64,000 bases of DNA, taken from Cadophora sp. MPI-SDFR-AT-0126. Its lineage: Eukaryota; Ascomycota; Leotiomycetes; Helotiales; Ploettnerulaceae. The position numbers and the translations under genes were made by a program. The DNA lies in contig JAGMVK010000021.1 in NCBI GenBank assembly GCA_020747065.1, forward strand, positions 806,001-870,000, in the 5' to 3' direction. The notes under the pieces are model-generated. The model saw only the letters and a program-made list of their open reading frames with translations, did no database searches and was not told where the DNA came from. Shown piece by piece: positions 43,322 to 55,156 of this stretch. Position 1 is the stretch's first letter. Each line of letters begins with the position of its first letter.

Positions 43322-45050
43322 GTTGTCGATATCTCGCGAGATGTCGCAATGTCGGTCTGCATCGACTCGAAGGTGCACTTCTGCACGATGGGAATGATTT
43401 CATGAAGATAATTGAAGTTGTGAGGAGAAATTGGGACGTCGAAAAGTACGGTGTGCATGACCAGCGGTCCCCATGCGTAAGGACAAGTGCAACTACAGCT
43501 CGGCCAATCAACCATTTGTGGTGCATAGTGGCGCAATTCAGCCCCCAAAATTCAGGTTCCAGACCTAAGAGACAAGACTCGAGTCAGCCTCAGTGGCCTC
43601 TTTTCCAAGATACATGCCAGCCTTGCCAGGCAGCCATACTTGTGGGGTGGGAGATTGGTTAGGAAGGAAATCATGGAAGCTCTTGTGAATCAACTAAACA
43701 TTGTGCAGCCCTGTCGGATATTAGGCACTGCTAGCCTGCCAATGAAACATTACAACGCAGCTGGGGCGGTCTTGCATATCAACCATTACGACAACACCTT
43801 AGTGAGGCTCTGAAGCGGGCGGACGTTCCGTTCACAGCAATATCCCTGGGCCTTAAACCTGGAGCGATAAGGTAATGCAAGACCCTTGTATCAAATGATT
43901 GGTTTACAGACAAAATTCTTGAAACTCTTCAACGCGCGAACAGGGTTATGAATGTTGGTCACGACTAAGCCTGCCGCCCCATATTTCAGCCGACAACTTT
44001 GTTGTGGAGGCAGTGCAGTTTATTGGCTGTCAGGGGGTTCGACGGCATTCCTTGCACTGAATGAACCACACAGAGCTACCTCAACAGCGCTTTGGAGAGC
44101 TGAGTAATCAGAACAACATGGCAAAGTTCTACCTCAAGACCCGGACACAATATATGGTATTCCCGGGCCTCAATCGCCAACTCCGAGCAACAAAATCAAC
44201 AGAAAACATGTCCCACGGGAATCAACCCAGCCGAGCCAAGATCATGAAAGAAAAACATAAATGTCGAACAGATTCTGTTCGTAGCTCATCATGACAGCCA
44301 TCCTTCCCCGCAATCGACTCGGAACGGCCCGTCCCTTCTGCCATCGAAATGGTCCCATATCCACGACTAGCGCCGAACGCTTTCCAGGCAGGGCAAAGCT
44401 CCAGTCGTCGCACGCACATTTGTCATCCTGCGAGGTTGAACATAAATATCATCAAGATGTATCACTGCCATCCATTCGCTCGTACTGAAAAAGCGAACTG
44501 AACGGCGGCGAAGAGAATCATAAAGACCAGCCAGCTTGCCCGTTAAGGAGTCAGGAACACGCCGTTCAGGTCAAAATCTCGATAGTCTGCACAGCGTGAT
44601 TTATACCAGTGGATACAATATGGCGAGAGTTGATACCACGGAAAGAATTCGGAGAGCTTGGCGAGGGAAGATGTACTAGAGTGGTAGCTCGGCAGCTCGG
44701 GTACATTTGTGGGATTTTCACCATCAGGAGGGTTGATGATTCCGATACCTGGGATGTTTGGATGTTGCTGAAGCTGGTTGATTGCTCGAAGATCAGAATC
44801 TGGTTCGAGATGGAATCGCACGATTCTGGGAAATCTGTTTTTTCCAGACTAGGAGAGACCACGGCGGATGGAAGGAACTTACTAGACCTCCGCCAACTGA
44901 ATGATCTTCAACCAGAGGTTTTAACAATAGCATCAACCATCTCGATGCTTTCATAGCTCTAGTCATGATCCGCGGCTGGTCAAGTAATTATAAATAAAAA
45001 ATGGCGGCCAATGCGAACGAGTAGATGTCTTGACGTGATTTTTATCTGTA
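43322..45050. other. Gene-poor accessory region upstream of the NLR
   Basis: 1.7 kb between the NLR start and the kinase pseudogene. A minus-strand frame at 43312-43548 overlaps the NLR start and has no ATG-led family features. Frames at 44061-44294 and 44543-44862 look random. It may contain decayed sequence I cannot recognise. Confidence 0.45.
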
Positions 45051-45725
45051 CTATTTGAACAATTCGGTTGCCTTGTACTTGAGTTCGAGAGCTGCCCAAT
45101 CGGATGTGCTTCCTCGAGGAGAGTCCTCATTAATCAAATTGCCACTAAATCTAAAGTCGCATATCTTGGCCGTGACTCCATGACCACGACGTGAAGATAA
45201 AGAAGTTATCGGGGTTGACGTCCCCATATATCACCCCGTGGACGTGAAGCACCGAGATCCCATCCGCGATGTCGCCGATAATGTCGGCTACTTGAGCGGC
45301 TGGTAGATGTTGTGGACTCGATCGTATGAGCTGCGTCAAGTCCGAGTGCTCTTCGCTAGCCGGTTCGACGATAAGACATGGGCAAAGGCCGTCACTCGTC
45401 TCCTCAAAAGTTATCGCTTTGAGCTGTGCGACACTTGAGTGTTCGCACAGCGGCTGATGTGAAATTGACTGAAGCTCGAAATAGAGATCGTTTCATGAGT
45501 TCTCGGCGACATCGTCAGCATGGCCCTGATCTTGAATGTTGATGTATCGATCGATCAGAACTCCGTACATGTTTCACCGCTACAAGTTCTTCTTTCGGAG
45601 GTAGCTATGCTCACTTCATCGCCGCCCTTGACCCGATAGACTTGTTCCAACCATTCGGAAAGTCCAGATCATCACACTCGATGATTGGTATGCTCCGAAG
45701 AGCGATGAACTTGACAAAATGACAT
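45051..45725 (-). pseudogene. Protein kinase-like pseudogene, multiply disabled
   Basis: Minus-strand fragments in three frames line up as one kinase. They run, 5' to 3', through IPIIECDDLDFP, EWLEQVYRVKGG, ELVAVKHVRSSD (the beta-3 lysine strand), DLYFELQSISHQPLCEH, DGLCPCLIVEPA, a catalytic loop reading HVHGVIYGDVNPDNFF, KICDFRFSG in place of DFG, and GSTSDWAALELKYKA in place of the APE segment. Lesions: a shift near 45660, further shifts around 45560-45620, an in-frame TGA at 45493-45495 where the family probably has Trp, a shift near 45190, and DFG and APE motifs mutated to DFR and ALE. The ends are approximate. It looks like a fungal-specific kinase-like gene long without selection, close to the disabled NLR. 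Confidence 0.78.
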
Positions 45726-46184
45726 AGTCAGATGAAAAAGTCGTAATTCCATCTTTGACTGCTGTCGATTCGCCTGGCAAAGACCTTTCTAAGCCGTCGA
45801 AGGCGAGACATATCGACGTTGCCAGTAATCGGAAGCGAAGTCATCATCAGCGTGGAACTCACTTTCAGATTGGACAACGCCTGATGATGAATTACCCCGC
45901 GGTCTGGCTGCGTTGCTCAAGGGATACACTCTCGAGAATGTGATTGAGGATCCATCATTCATCAGAACTAAGGCTCGTCGACACGAAAAAAAACAACAAT
46001 TTCCGACAGTCATGGGAAGTAAATATACGGTAGTGGTAGTTTTCATGTCTGTCATGTGTGGAGGGTTGGCGACTTCGTCAAAAGGACTCGTGCACGAAAC
46101 CCCGCACTTGCTTACTTGGAAGCTGTTGTGGAAAGACTGGAAGAGATACAATTACAAAACAAAAATTTCAGTCTGTAGACTGTC
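45726..46184. other. Intergenic region
   Basis: 3' flank of the lactonase-family gene and possible further decayed 5' sequence of the kinase. Nothing certain. Confidence 0.45.
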
Positions 46185-47431
46185 TCAGTCATACCAAATG
46201 GTGTTTGCACAGCACCCTCCATCACCAATTTCGACTTTAGCGACTGGTCGTGCAGTGATCCCTTCCCATTCCCAGAGGTTCATGACCTGCCAAATCTCCA
46301 CGTATCCCCTCGGAAAATCCGATAATGCCATCCATTGGTCGCTGAACGGTGCCGGAGACACTTGGTTTGCGATACCACCTGTCGTCGTTGTGGGTTCCAT
46401 GAACAGCAGCTCTTTGATCTTTCCGTCCGAACGAAGCTCGAAGCAAGATATGTAGCCCACATAGTCAGTGTCTCTATTCGCTCGCGCAGACGCCCAGAGT
46501 AGTCTGTTATTGTGTGAAAGCATGACTTCCGCGGACCAATACCCAGACGAGTTCTTGCCTGAAAAGTGTATTAGAAACGTTGCCTGATAGGATCGGCTCG
46601 TCGGACGTACCTTCTGGTAGCAATGAAAAGGTTTGCGACTCCTTGACAGGTGCACCCGTCTTTTCATCCACCTCATATTCAACAAGAGTATTCTCATGCT
46701 CCATCAGAACATACAAATACTTGCCATCAGGATGCGCTGCCAAATGCCTAGGATGCATCCCTGCCTTCGGCAAATCATACCTGTCCACCAGGCTCACAAG
46801 CCCATCATCTCCGACAGCATGAGTCCATAACTTATCAGCACTCAGATCAGCCGAGTAAAGTAATTTCTCCTCGGGACCAAATGCGAGACCATGAATCGCG
46901 GATGTGTTGACGTATTTCCAGGACTGCGTCACGTTCGAGAGGGTCCCATTTGGATGTGTTGAGATAGCCATACCGCAGCCATTTGGTCCTGCCCATGACC
47001 CCGTATATGCGAAATATGGCTCATGAGAACTTGGAAGCACGAAAGCGGATGTTTGGTTGAAACAGGTACCTGTTGCATTAAGACTTGCATCAAGTCGAAG
47101 TGTTGCGTTTGGGTGGACTGAGTAGCTGGATATGCGTTTGGCGGAGAGTGATGCGCCGTAGACATTTTCCTTCTTGTGCTGGCTTCTGGGTTAGAATTGA
47201 CAATACAGAACTTAGAGTGAGATGAAATGTTACATCAAATGCTATCCATGCATGACTACTGTCTGCAGTGATATTCCTCGTGTTCACGAGTGTCAATGCC
47301 TGATCGTCAAATTCCAAGGCGTAAATCGATGCGGGGAGTCCCAGATTTCCCACGAACAAATGGTGGATTTTGGCAGTAGTAAGTCGAACGACCGATAGAC
47401 AAACGATCACAGCAGAGATTGCATTGACCAT
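46185..47431 (-). CDS. Secreted lactonase-family beta-propeller (carboxy-cis,cis-muconate cyclase-like)
   Basis: Three exons (47431-47234, 47178-46611, 46558-46185) with introns of 55 and 52 nt sum to 1140 nt, 379 aa. Residues 1-20 are a signal peptide. The body is a seven-bladed propeller of the lactonase / 3-carboxy-cis,cis-muconate lactonizing enzyme family: IHGLAFGPEEKLLYSADLSADKLWTH, GMHPRHLAAHPDGKYLYVLMEHENTLVEYE, DQWMALSDFPRG. Several N-glycosylation sequons fit secretion. The classical fungal cyclase is cytosolic and works in protocatechuate breakdown; a secreted copy probably acts on another substrate. The C-terminus GGCCANTIWYD is typical of the family. Confidence 0.87.
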
Positions 47432-48565
47432 TTTGATCGGTATGATGTCTGTTTTGAATTACTCGCCAATGCAGTCAGTGTTCAGAAAGACATGAACATT
47501 TTCAAGTGATTGACGCTCATGATATTTCTAAATCCTCTTATCATCACACAAGCTTCTCTCGGCCGAGAGACTGCCGAAAGCAAGTTTCCAATCTAATCAT
47601 TTAGCCTCTGTCAATGGTCTGCTGTTACAGGACAAATCGTGTTCCTGAGATCGGGTGGATGATTTTGATAAGGAGGGGAGCTTATTTAGCCTGGAGAATA
47701 TTATATTGCCGACAAAGAAGAACACAGAAACCATTCAGCAGGGGCGTCGTTTCTTGACGGTACGTATGAGAGAGTCACAACTGATCTGAGTCTGCTGGAC
47801 TCTGTGAAGCCAGAATTTTTGGGTGTCTGCCGATGTGCAGGCGTCGGCAAGTATGCTCGTAAAAAAGCTAGGATTACCTAGTAGTAGTTTGTGAAGGGTC
47901 GCGCTCCCAAGACAATTTTGGAGCTCATCCTTGCTACGAACTCGATTGACTGCATGATAACGAGTTCAGAGGGTAGAGATGGTCTGCGCGACTGGTGTCT
48001 ACTCATGGCGATGTAGTCGTTGGAGTGAGACTCGACATGTCGGAAGAGAGGCCATGGGACTGGCTAGGAATGTTGGTGTCCATTCATGGCCCTAAATTTG
48101 AGGCATTATCATGTATTGCTTTTCACTGGTTAATGACCTCAATCAAAAAAAAAAAAAATGAAGGTTGTTCTCCATCAAGCAGACTGCCCCGCTACTTGTA
48201 TCCTTGGACCCTGACCATCACCTCTCGCTTAGCTATAAATAACCTCGGCACTCACAACTCGTGCCTGCCAAGCTGCCAGCTCAACTCGCGGCCCCGGTTT
48301 AAAAATCTTCGTTACCTAGCAATGACGCAGAACAACAACTTCCGAGAAAGAATCAGGATGGAAAACCGGGTCGAAGGAAAGCTTAATAGGCGGTGCTATG
48401 CATGGGGCCAAGTATATATCTCCTTTGTGTTTCCTTCGTCGTGTTCCATTGCTCGTTACACAGCTGTCTACTTTTTTCTTCTCTTGAATCCCCCCTCTCG
48501 CCCTCTTTCTCTCCGTCGCGTCGTCACTTCATCCAGACTTTCGTTAAAATACCCTACTCTTAATC
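47432..48565. other. Divergent promoter region, lactonase-family protein / GH17 glucanase
   Basis: Contains a 14-nt A run at 48145-48158 and a TATA-like CTATAAATA near 48231-48239. The last ~120 nt before the glucanase ATG are pyrimidine-rich. No gene. Confidence 0.5.
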
Positions 48566-49450
48566 ATGAAGTCGATTTCATTTGCCTTAGCTCTCGCAGC
48601 CTCCCTTTCTACAGTCAACGCATACTGGGCTGGCTTCAACGTCCAAGCAACCCTCGGAAATGGCGCCTGCAAAACCCAAGCCGACTGGGAGAAAGACTTC
48701 AACACGATGAAATCCCTCCCCGGCGCATACACCAGCATGCGAGTCTACGCATCCTCCGACTGCAACACCCTAGCCAATGCCGTGCCTGCTGCCATCAAAA
48801 CCGGCGGCACAATCCTCGTCGGCGTCTGGACTGAAGACAATGCCCACTACGAAGCCGAGAAGGCAGCCCTACTCAAGGCGGTACAGACATATGGCTTTGG
48901 ATGGATCGTGGCGGTCAGTGTGGGCAGCGAGGATCTATACAGGGGCGACACATCTGCCAGTACGCTGGCACAGCAGATATACGATGTGAGGGGCATGTTG
49001 TCGACAGTGGCGGGGTACAGCACAGCTGTGCAGGTGGGACACGTCGATACATGGACGGCGTGGGTCAATGGCGCGAATGCAGATGTCATCAGAGCCTGCG
49101 ATTTCGTCGGTACGGACGGATACCCATACTTCCAAAACACGCAAGCGAACGGTATCGATCAAAGCTACAACTTGTTCTGGGATTCGGTTCAGCAGGTCAG
49201 AGACGTCGTCAACACTGTTAAGTCGGGAACGTGGGTCTGGGTTACGGAGAGCGGATGGCCGACCTCTGGACCAACTGAGAATCAAGCTGTGCCTAGTGTT
49301 GCGAACGCCCAGCAGTATTGGTCCACGGTTGCATGCTCTGCCTTCAACGCAGGACATACGTTTTGGTACTCGCTACAGGACTTTGCTGCTAGTCCTTCAT
49401 TTGGTGTCGTCGATGCCAATTATAAGCCGATTTACAATTTGGCGTGTTAA
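48566..49450 (+). CDS. GH17 glucan endo-1,3-beta-glucosidase, secreted
   Basis: A single exon of 294 aa. A signal peptide (residues 1-19, cut after VNA) precedes a compact GH17 TIM barrel. The acid/base Glu122 lies in VGSEDLYRG and the nucleophile Glu228 in TESGWPTSG. Other family marks are YASSDCNTL and VGTDGYPYFQN. There is no GPI signal or Ser/Thr-rich tail, so this is a soluble or loosely wall-bound Bgl2/Scw-type enzyme remodelling cell-wall beta-1,3-glucan. It is compact for the family because the C-terminal extension is missing. Confidence 0.94.
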   Translation: MKSISFALALAASLSTVNAYWAGFNVQATLGNGACKTQADWEKDFNTMKSLPGAYTSMRVYASSDCNTLANAVPAAIKTGGTILVGVWTEDNAHYEAEKAALLKAVQTYGFGWIVAVSVGSEDLYRGDTSASTLAQQIYDVRGMLSTVAGYSTAVQVGHVDTWTAWVNGANADVIRACDFVGTDGYPYFQNTQANGIDQSYNLFWDSVQQVRDVVNTVKSGTWVWVTESGWPTSGPTENQAVPSVANAQQYWSTVACSAFNAGHTFWYSLQDFAASPSFGVVDANYKPIYNLAC

Positions 49451-50048
49451 TTGACAACCGATGATGGATGTTTGGCGGCTGCTTTTCGGGTTGTGTGCGG
49501 TTGACAAGACACGAGTACGAAATTATAATGATAATTCTAATTTTAAACATGGGCGCTTTCTTTTGCTCTTGTATTGCGCTCATTCTCATTTCCAAATTTG
49601 TATTGGCCTTTGACATCGCTTGCCTGCTCTGCTGCTCAAGTGTGCATGAAATGCCTGCTTTCTTCCTTGCAAATTCTGTACACGAATACAGCCAACACAT
49701 ATGAATCACCATAGTGTTGTATCATTCATTCACTAGTGCATTCTATGTCAAGGAGGCTGAAACTGTCTCGTTTTTCTTCTTCACTTTCAGCTTTCAATCC
49801 AAACATCCCAAGCTCTGCAAAATTTCGGCACATAAACAGTCTGCTAGACTTTGGACAGTAATCAGAGCAAGATTTCGTTGCTTCTGTGGATTGTGGCAAT
49901 GTCCTCGGGCAGACCTAGCAAGCCGATGATGGACGATACAGATCACATACAATTTGATCTTCAAGATTCCACTAGGCACATGACAGCGTGGGAAATTTGT
50001 TAACATTCTTAATCATGAGTTCCATGTAGCAGATCCAACGAAGTCTTC
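49451..50048. other. Intergenic region between convergent genes
   Basis: 3' flanks of the glucanase (+) and the surface protein (-). Nothing recognised. Confidence 0.6.
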
Positions 50049-51127
50049 TCATCTACGTTGCGAGCTTCTACTAACCAAAGTGTCCGCCTCGGAAATAGTA
50101 TCCGGGTGACCTCCGACCTGATCACGAGCCCATCGCCCAACATTCGCTCTCTTTTCAGGAGGCATGTCACCAACAACGCTCCCAGCCACTGTCTCCATGT
50201 ACGTAATCCCAGCGGGATTATGGGCTACACCTCCGTTGGCAGGAAGCGCAGGCTTGATCTTCCGCGAACGCCTCCACAGACAGAATATGACACCGAGTAA
50301 CGCCAAGATGACAACCACTACTCCCACTCCGATCACCGCGTACTTCCATGTATTACCACTGAATGTGCTGGAAGATTCTTGCCCTGTCGTGCTCCCGCCT
50401 GATGCAGCATCGGTGCTGCTTGTTGATCCTGAAGCAGGACTCTGAGTCTTTGTGGCGATAGGAGTCGACCGAGCGACGGATGTCTCCTTGGAAGTTGGCG
50501 ACGGGTCCTCAGTTTGAACAGCAGCTTCGTTCGTAGGCGTCACGAATACAGTCAAGTCACCGGACGTCGTTCCACAGCGATGAATGTATGCCGGATTCAG
50601 ATCCTGCGCGTCTGTGATTCGCATGTAGCGAAAACATGACGGCTCTGGAGACTTGCTGTTGCTCATCGAGTCAGTGCGAGCCAGAAGTTAATATTGACTT
50701 GTCATGGGACGCACCAATGTAGCACACTGATAGATGACAAGGCGCACATCTCGCTATATGCGCCAGAACAGATGTCCAAACCTCCATTGTTGTCAACGCA
50801 GGTTGCAATCATGCTTGTACATTCAACTTGGTTGCAGCAAAGTCCAAACTCGCCATCTGTGGTGAATTGAAAGCCTGCTCCGCAAGCAAGTGGAGAGTCT
50901 AAGAAATCGTCAGTCGTTCTCCACTCAAACATTGAAGCTCCATACTTACTGGCATCGCCTCCTATGTACCCATACGTGTTTGGTCCGGTGTCATCCTGCC
51001 TGTATGCTAGCTGGGCAGCTGTCGGTGCCCTTGGTTTGGGAGTGATGAGTGGGTGGTCAGGCGCTGTCAATGCCAAATCGACGAAGCATAGCACGAAAAA
51101 TCTCGAGAGTATTTTCGAAAAGTACAT
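50049..51127 (-). CDS. Secreted/surface protein with Cys-rich ectodomain and one transmembrane helix
   Basis: Three exons (51127-50950, 50898-50715, 50655-50049) with introns of 51 and 59 nt sum to 969 nt, 322 aa. A signal peptide (about 1-21) is followed by a Cys-rich ectodomain containing GYIGGDA, CGAGFQFTTDGEFGLCCN and CVDNNGGLDICSGAYSEMC. A Ser/Thr-rich stalk follows, then one transmembrane helix (YAVIGVGVVVVILALLGVIF) and a basic WRRSRKIK stop-transfer. A cytoplasmic tail of ~70 residues holds PPEKRANVGRWARDQVGG. The layout matches fungal single-pass surface proteins of wall-sensor shape. Ligand and role unknown. Confidence 0.82.
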
Positions 51128-51956
51128 GATGTTTTCGTTTTTGTGCGGTCTGTTGTAAACTCGCCCGTGAGGAAGATGTTGCTTTCACATCGCTGATGGT
51201 CAAGTGGGGCATATCTATGTGATCTTCCATCTGGTGGGATTTCCCCGTCCCCTTTTCCAGAGCCGCAGGGACGAAAAGCCACAAAGTCCTCAAAACTACC
51301 GAAATCATGCAAATCTGGATTGCGTCAAAGCGAAAGCTGGGTGCGAAACGTGAGCTGAACATCGAACAGCCACCAATACCTACAACCAGGGCGGGTTTTC
51401 GCTTGGCGTCGCTAAGCTTCTGCTGATATTTGGATGCCGTTTCAGTCCCATCCCGCAGAGCCTGGTTACGCAGAAGTCCAGATGGTCAAGCGAACATATC
51501 ATTGGCTGCCACAGCGCTACACCTTGTGCTCAACTGTGCATGGTGGACACCAGCTATGAGTTGCACCTTGTCTGAGAATCTCTTATCGTACTGAATGAAA
51601 GACCAAAGGGCGGAGGTACTTCCTAATAATTGAGACGCGCTGGTGGCTCAAACAGCTGAACTCATCTTATGGGAGTGCAAAACAATCTGGTTGGAAGCGA
51701 GGACACAGCCTCGTCGTCGAGTTAGAAATCTGGCATGGAATTTCCATTTCTCAACGTAGAAATGCATAGCATATTGAAGTTTCATCGTTCCTGCACTCCG
51801 CCACTAAGTTAGATTAGTCAATAAAAGGGGGTCTGGATGAGCAGTATCTAGGTACATGAGTTGAATGAAGCTGCTCATATAATCGTCAAACCCTCTGAAC
51901 TGAAAGTTGTACCGACTACGATTCAAATTAAATTCGCTTCGGTTGAAAAGCAAACA
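51128..51956. other. Divergent promoter region, surface protein / patatin protein
   Basis: Upstream regions of both genes. Nothing else recognised. Confidence 0.55.
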
Positions 51957-53903
51957 ATGGCGCAAGAGGTCCAAGGAACGATGCCCAACCGGAGACTTCG
52001 TCTCCTCTGCCTCGACGGCGGCGGGGTTCGCGGTCTCGCCTCGCTCTTCATGTTGAAGCAAATTCTATCGCACGTCGGAAACCCAAACCCCTATGAATTC
52101 TTCGACATGATAGCTGGGACCAGCACTGGCGGGTAAGAGCTCCCATATTCCATACGGTAGTGAATACAAAGAAGCTGAATTCAATAGTCTGATTGCAATC
52201 ATGCTTGGCCGTCTGCATATGAGCGTCGACGAATGCATCTTGCATTATGCCAGTATAATGGATGACATCTTCAAGAAAAAACGGGTCCTCCCATTCAGTG
52301 TACGCACTGGACAAATCTCTTCTCGGTATGCGACAGATGTGCTCGAGGAACACATCAAAGAGATCATTGAAAAGTCTGGTAAGCCCAGGGAGGAGAGGAT
52401 GAAAGAGTCGAATCCAAGATGCAAAGTGTGAGACGCATTCCATACACCTGATCATGTATCCATGGCTGACGTTTATAGCTTCGTTGTTGCTCTGGGTAGC
52501 GATAGCGGCACTGTATCACATTTCACCAACTACGCCAAACCGCATGAACAGAGCCAACTCCTCGGGAACGTCAAGATATGGGAAGCCGCTCGCGCAACAG
52601 CTTCGGCGCCAACATTCTTCGACCCTATCGAAATCACTTACAACGGCTTTACCGAAACCTTTGTCGATGGTGCTCTCGGCCATAACAACCCCGTCAACCA
52701 GCTCTGGATGGAGGCCGCAGAAGAATTCGGAGATCCGCTGGAGCCTCAGATTCAATGTATTGTATCACTTGGAACCGGACGGCCTGCCTTGAAGGAGATC
52801 GGGACTTCTATGAAAAGCTTTGGAGAAACGCTACTGGCCATCGCGGTTCAGACTCAGCGGACCGCAATCACTTTTCATAAGATGCATAAAAGTCTTGCTG
52901 ACAATGGGGGCTATTTCCGTTTCAATCCTCCGGATTTGCAGGAAGTGGGCTTGGATGAGTCCAAGAAGAGGGGCCTCATACAGCAAAGATGTCGGGATCA
53001 TGGACAAGACCCCGATGTGGAGGATGCGATGAGGAGGTTCAAGACATCTGTGACGATCGGAAAATGTTAGTCCGTGTTCAAGCTTCCTCCAAATAAATCC
53101 TGCTCTGACTGTTCAATCTTGGATTTTTTTTCCTTGCCGTGTTTCCAATATCATAAATGACATTCAACCCCGATGGTCTGACTTCCACTAACCATTTGAA
53201 GCTCCCATCAAGCCGAAACATTACGATGCCCCCGTCATGGAAAGTGGTATCACATTCTCTGCACTAGATAGAACCCCTCGTCATATGAATCCTGGTGCTA
53301 CAACGTACTGGAACTACTTGACTCTTGAGGGCTATCAGGTATATGAGAAGATTTACCAGCAATGCAGGCTGCCGAAGAAGACCGAGGGAATGGTACATAG
53401 TACGAAAGCACTCACCAAATCCATTTTTATCTGTAGCTGACAGCAGAGTAGTCAAATCCTACCTTCATCAGATCGCAAGATCCAAAGTCATCCCCGAGAT
53501 CACCGCAATTGAAACATGGAGACGACTTCTCGGCCCAGCACAAAAGTCCGGACCAGACATCTTGGGAACAGCACATCCCAAGGCTTTCGTCATGGCAGTT
53601 CTCTACATGCTTCACGTCGAGCATTCGTTCAGTTCCATGAAACCCAAACTTCCCGACGGTGAGATTGGCGTAGACAAGGACAGACGAGAGGCATTGAAGC
53701 GGTTCACTAAATGGGTGCCGTGCAAATGTCAGGAGATGTGTGGGAATGAATGGAACTTTGCGAACGATGTTGGGCTCCCCAGCGGTGGTGACGAGAAGTG
53801 CAAGATTGTGAAGTTCCTTGCGCAGGGAGTGCTTCAGAATTTGTTCAGATCGAAGGAACTTGCGTGGTTGACTGCAATGCACGAAAGTTGGAAGCGTGTT
53901 TGA
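51957..53903 (+). CDS. Patatin-like phospholipase with an unrecognised C-terminal domain
   Basis: Five exons (51957-52132, 52188-52428, 52480-53065, 53202-53399, 53437-53903) sum to 1668 nt, 555 aa. The patatin domain fills the first ~330 residues: DGGGVRG (20-26), lipase GTSTG with Ser56 (54-58), catalytic Asp202 in DGALGHNNP and the SLGTGRP block. It is closely related to the patatin domain of the NLR at 39448-43321, including the GTSTGG phase-2 intron and the KIWEAARATASAPTFF block. There is no NB-ARC or TPR. The last ~155 residues (TWRRLLG, KCQEMCGNEWNF) match nothing I know. The last intron would be only 37 nt (53400-53436, donor GTACGA), so the join to the C-terminal exon needs checking. 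Confidence 0.82.
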
Positions 53904-55156
53904 TGAGGCGGAAGAAGAAAGTGCGAAACTGGTTGTGAGCGGCCTGGATACTTGGGCGTGGTCACTGAGCCCCTAATTCTCGCTTCAACGCTGCGCTCGT
54001 AGTGGTGTAGGGTACGCTAATTGGGCCTTCCCACCCCGGTTGAGTTACTGCCGAGGCGTTTGTTGTTTTTTGTTGTTCAGAAGCGGGCAGAGCACATGAG
54101 ATCGACACTCATTTCCGAGGCGTCTATTTTATTCCTATGAAAATGATTGACAATGACTCTGGTCGCTGAGGATGACTAGCGGTCAAGCAATCTTCGTCAT
54201 GCACGATTTTTTGTTGGGAGGACTTTTGGTAGATTCCGTCCAATTCTCTGAGGCGGCTGCCAATCTTGTATAGATGTCGCTTCCACGGCTTTGCATTGGA
54301 GAGGCTACACGTCTTCTTTATTAAAATTGTATCAAGATTAATTGAGGCTCTGTACAAATGTACACTGTGCCTTTCCATACTCGCATATTGTTACCAAAGA
54401 CCAATACAACTGATGTTCGGTCAATGTCTGGGACCGTCCCTGGGCCGTTCTTGCTGAACCATATCAAGATGAATAGTATTACAGCATTTCTATATGCTCG
54501 AGACAAGATTTTGACTTACCATTCAATTTCCTGTCAGTGTGGACCGTGGTCCTCGTGTTGCACCTTTCTTGTCTGTTGACCTGGCGCAGTTTTGGTTTCA
54601 TCTTGGTCCGACTTTTGGGCACCAGATCAGACTCGGAAAGTCTGTACTTCGATGGCTACAGTGCTGAAATAATTGTCAGAAATCCTTGTGTTCCAGAAAG
54701 GATGTTGAAATGTCGGCTATGTGAATCCTGTTGCATGTCCTCGTATTGTGGAGTTGTTGACTCGCTTAGGAAAGAGGACAAGACTTACGATTCTGCTCCA
54801 ATTCTGGCATCAAGACCATGCCCCCAATTCACATGTCACAGTTCCTCTCAGACTCGCAATTATGACAATCGGGACGTTTGACTTCCGAATCGATGTGTTT
54901 CTGACATCTCGCATGCTCTCGCCCCTACTTCAGCTTAGCGTCGGAACTGGGTCAGCGCTCATCGCGAGCCGAGGTTCAATTGCTAGCGTACGCGTCATTG
55001 TCATCCAACTCATCTTCATTCCTCGATGGAATCCGTATACTTCCACCCCCTCGTCGATATCTGAATAGGGAGCATATTCTGAATTGTATAAATATCTCTG
55101 AAACCGTGCCCAGTATCAGTTGAGCGAAATCCTTATTCTCCCTGGAAAGATTCAAG
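53904..55156. other. Intergenic region
   Basis: 1.25 kb: patatin-gene 3' flank and SDR promoter. Open frames at 54537-54881 and 54721-55068 have no motifs. Nothing recognised. Confidence 0.5.

Noticed and set aside
43312..43548. Minus-strand 78-aa frame overlapping the NLR start
   Set aside because: No ATG-led family motif; the NLR start at 43321 with its 46-nt intron explains the region better.
48145..48158. A14 run as a retroposon poly-A tail
   Set aside because: No target-site duplication or element body upstream; likely a promoter poly(dA:dT) tract.
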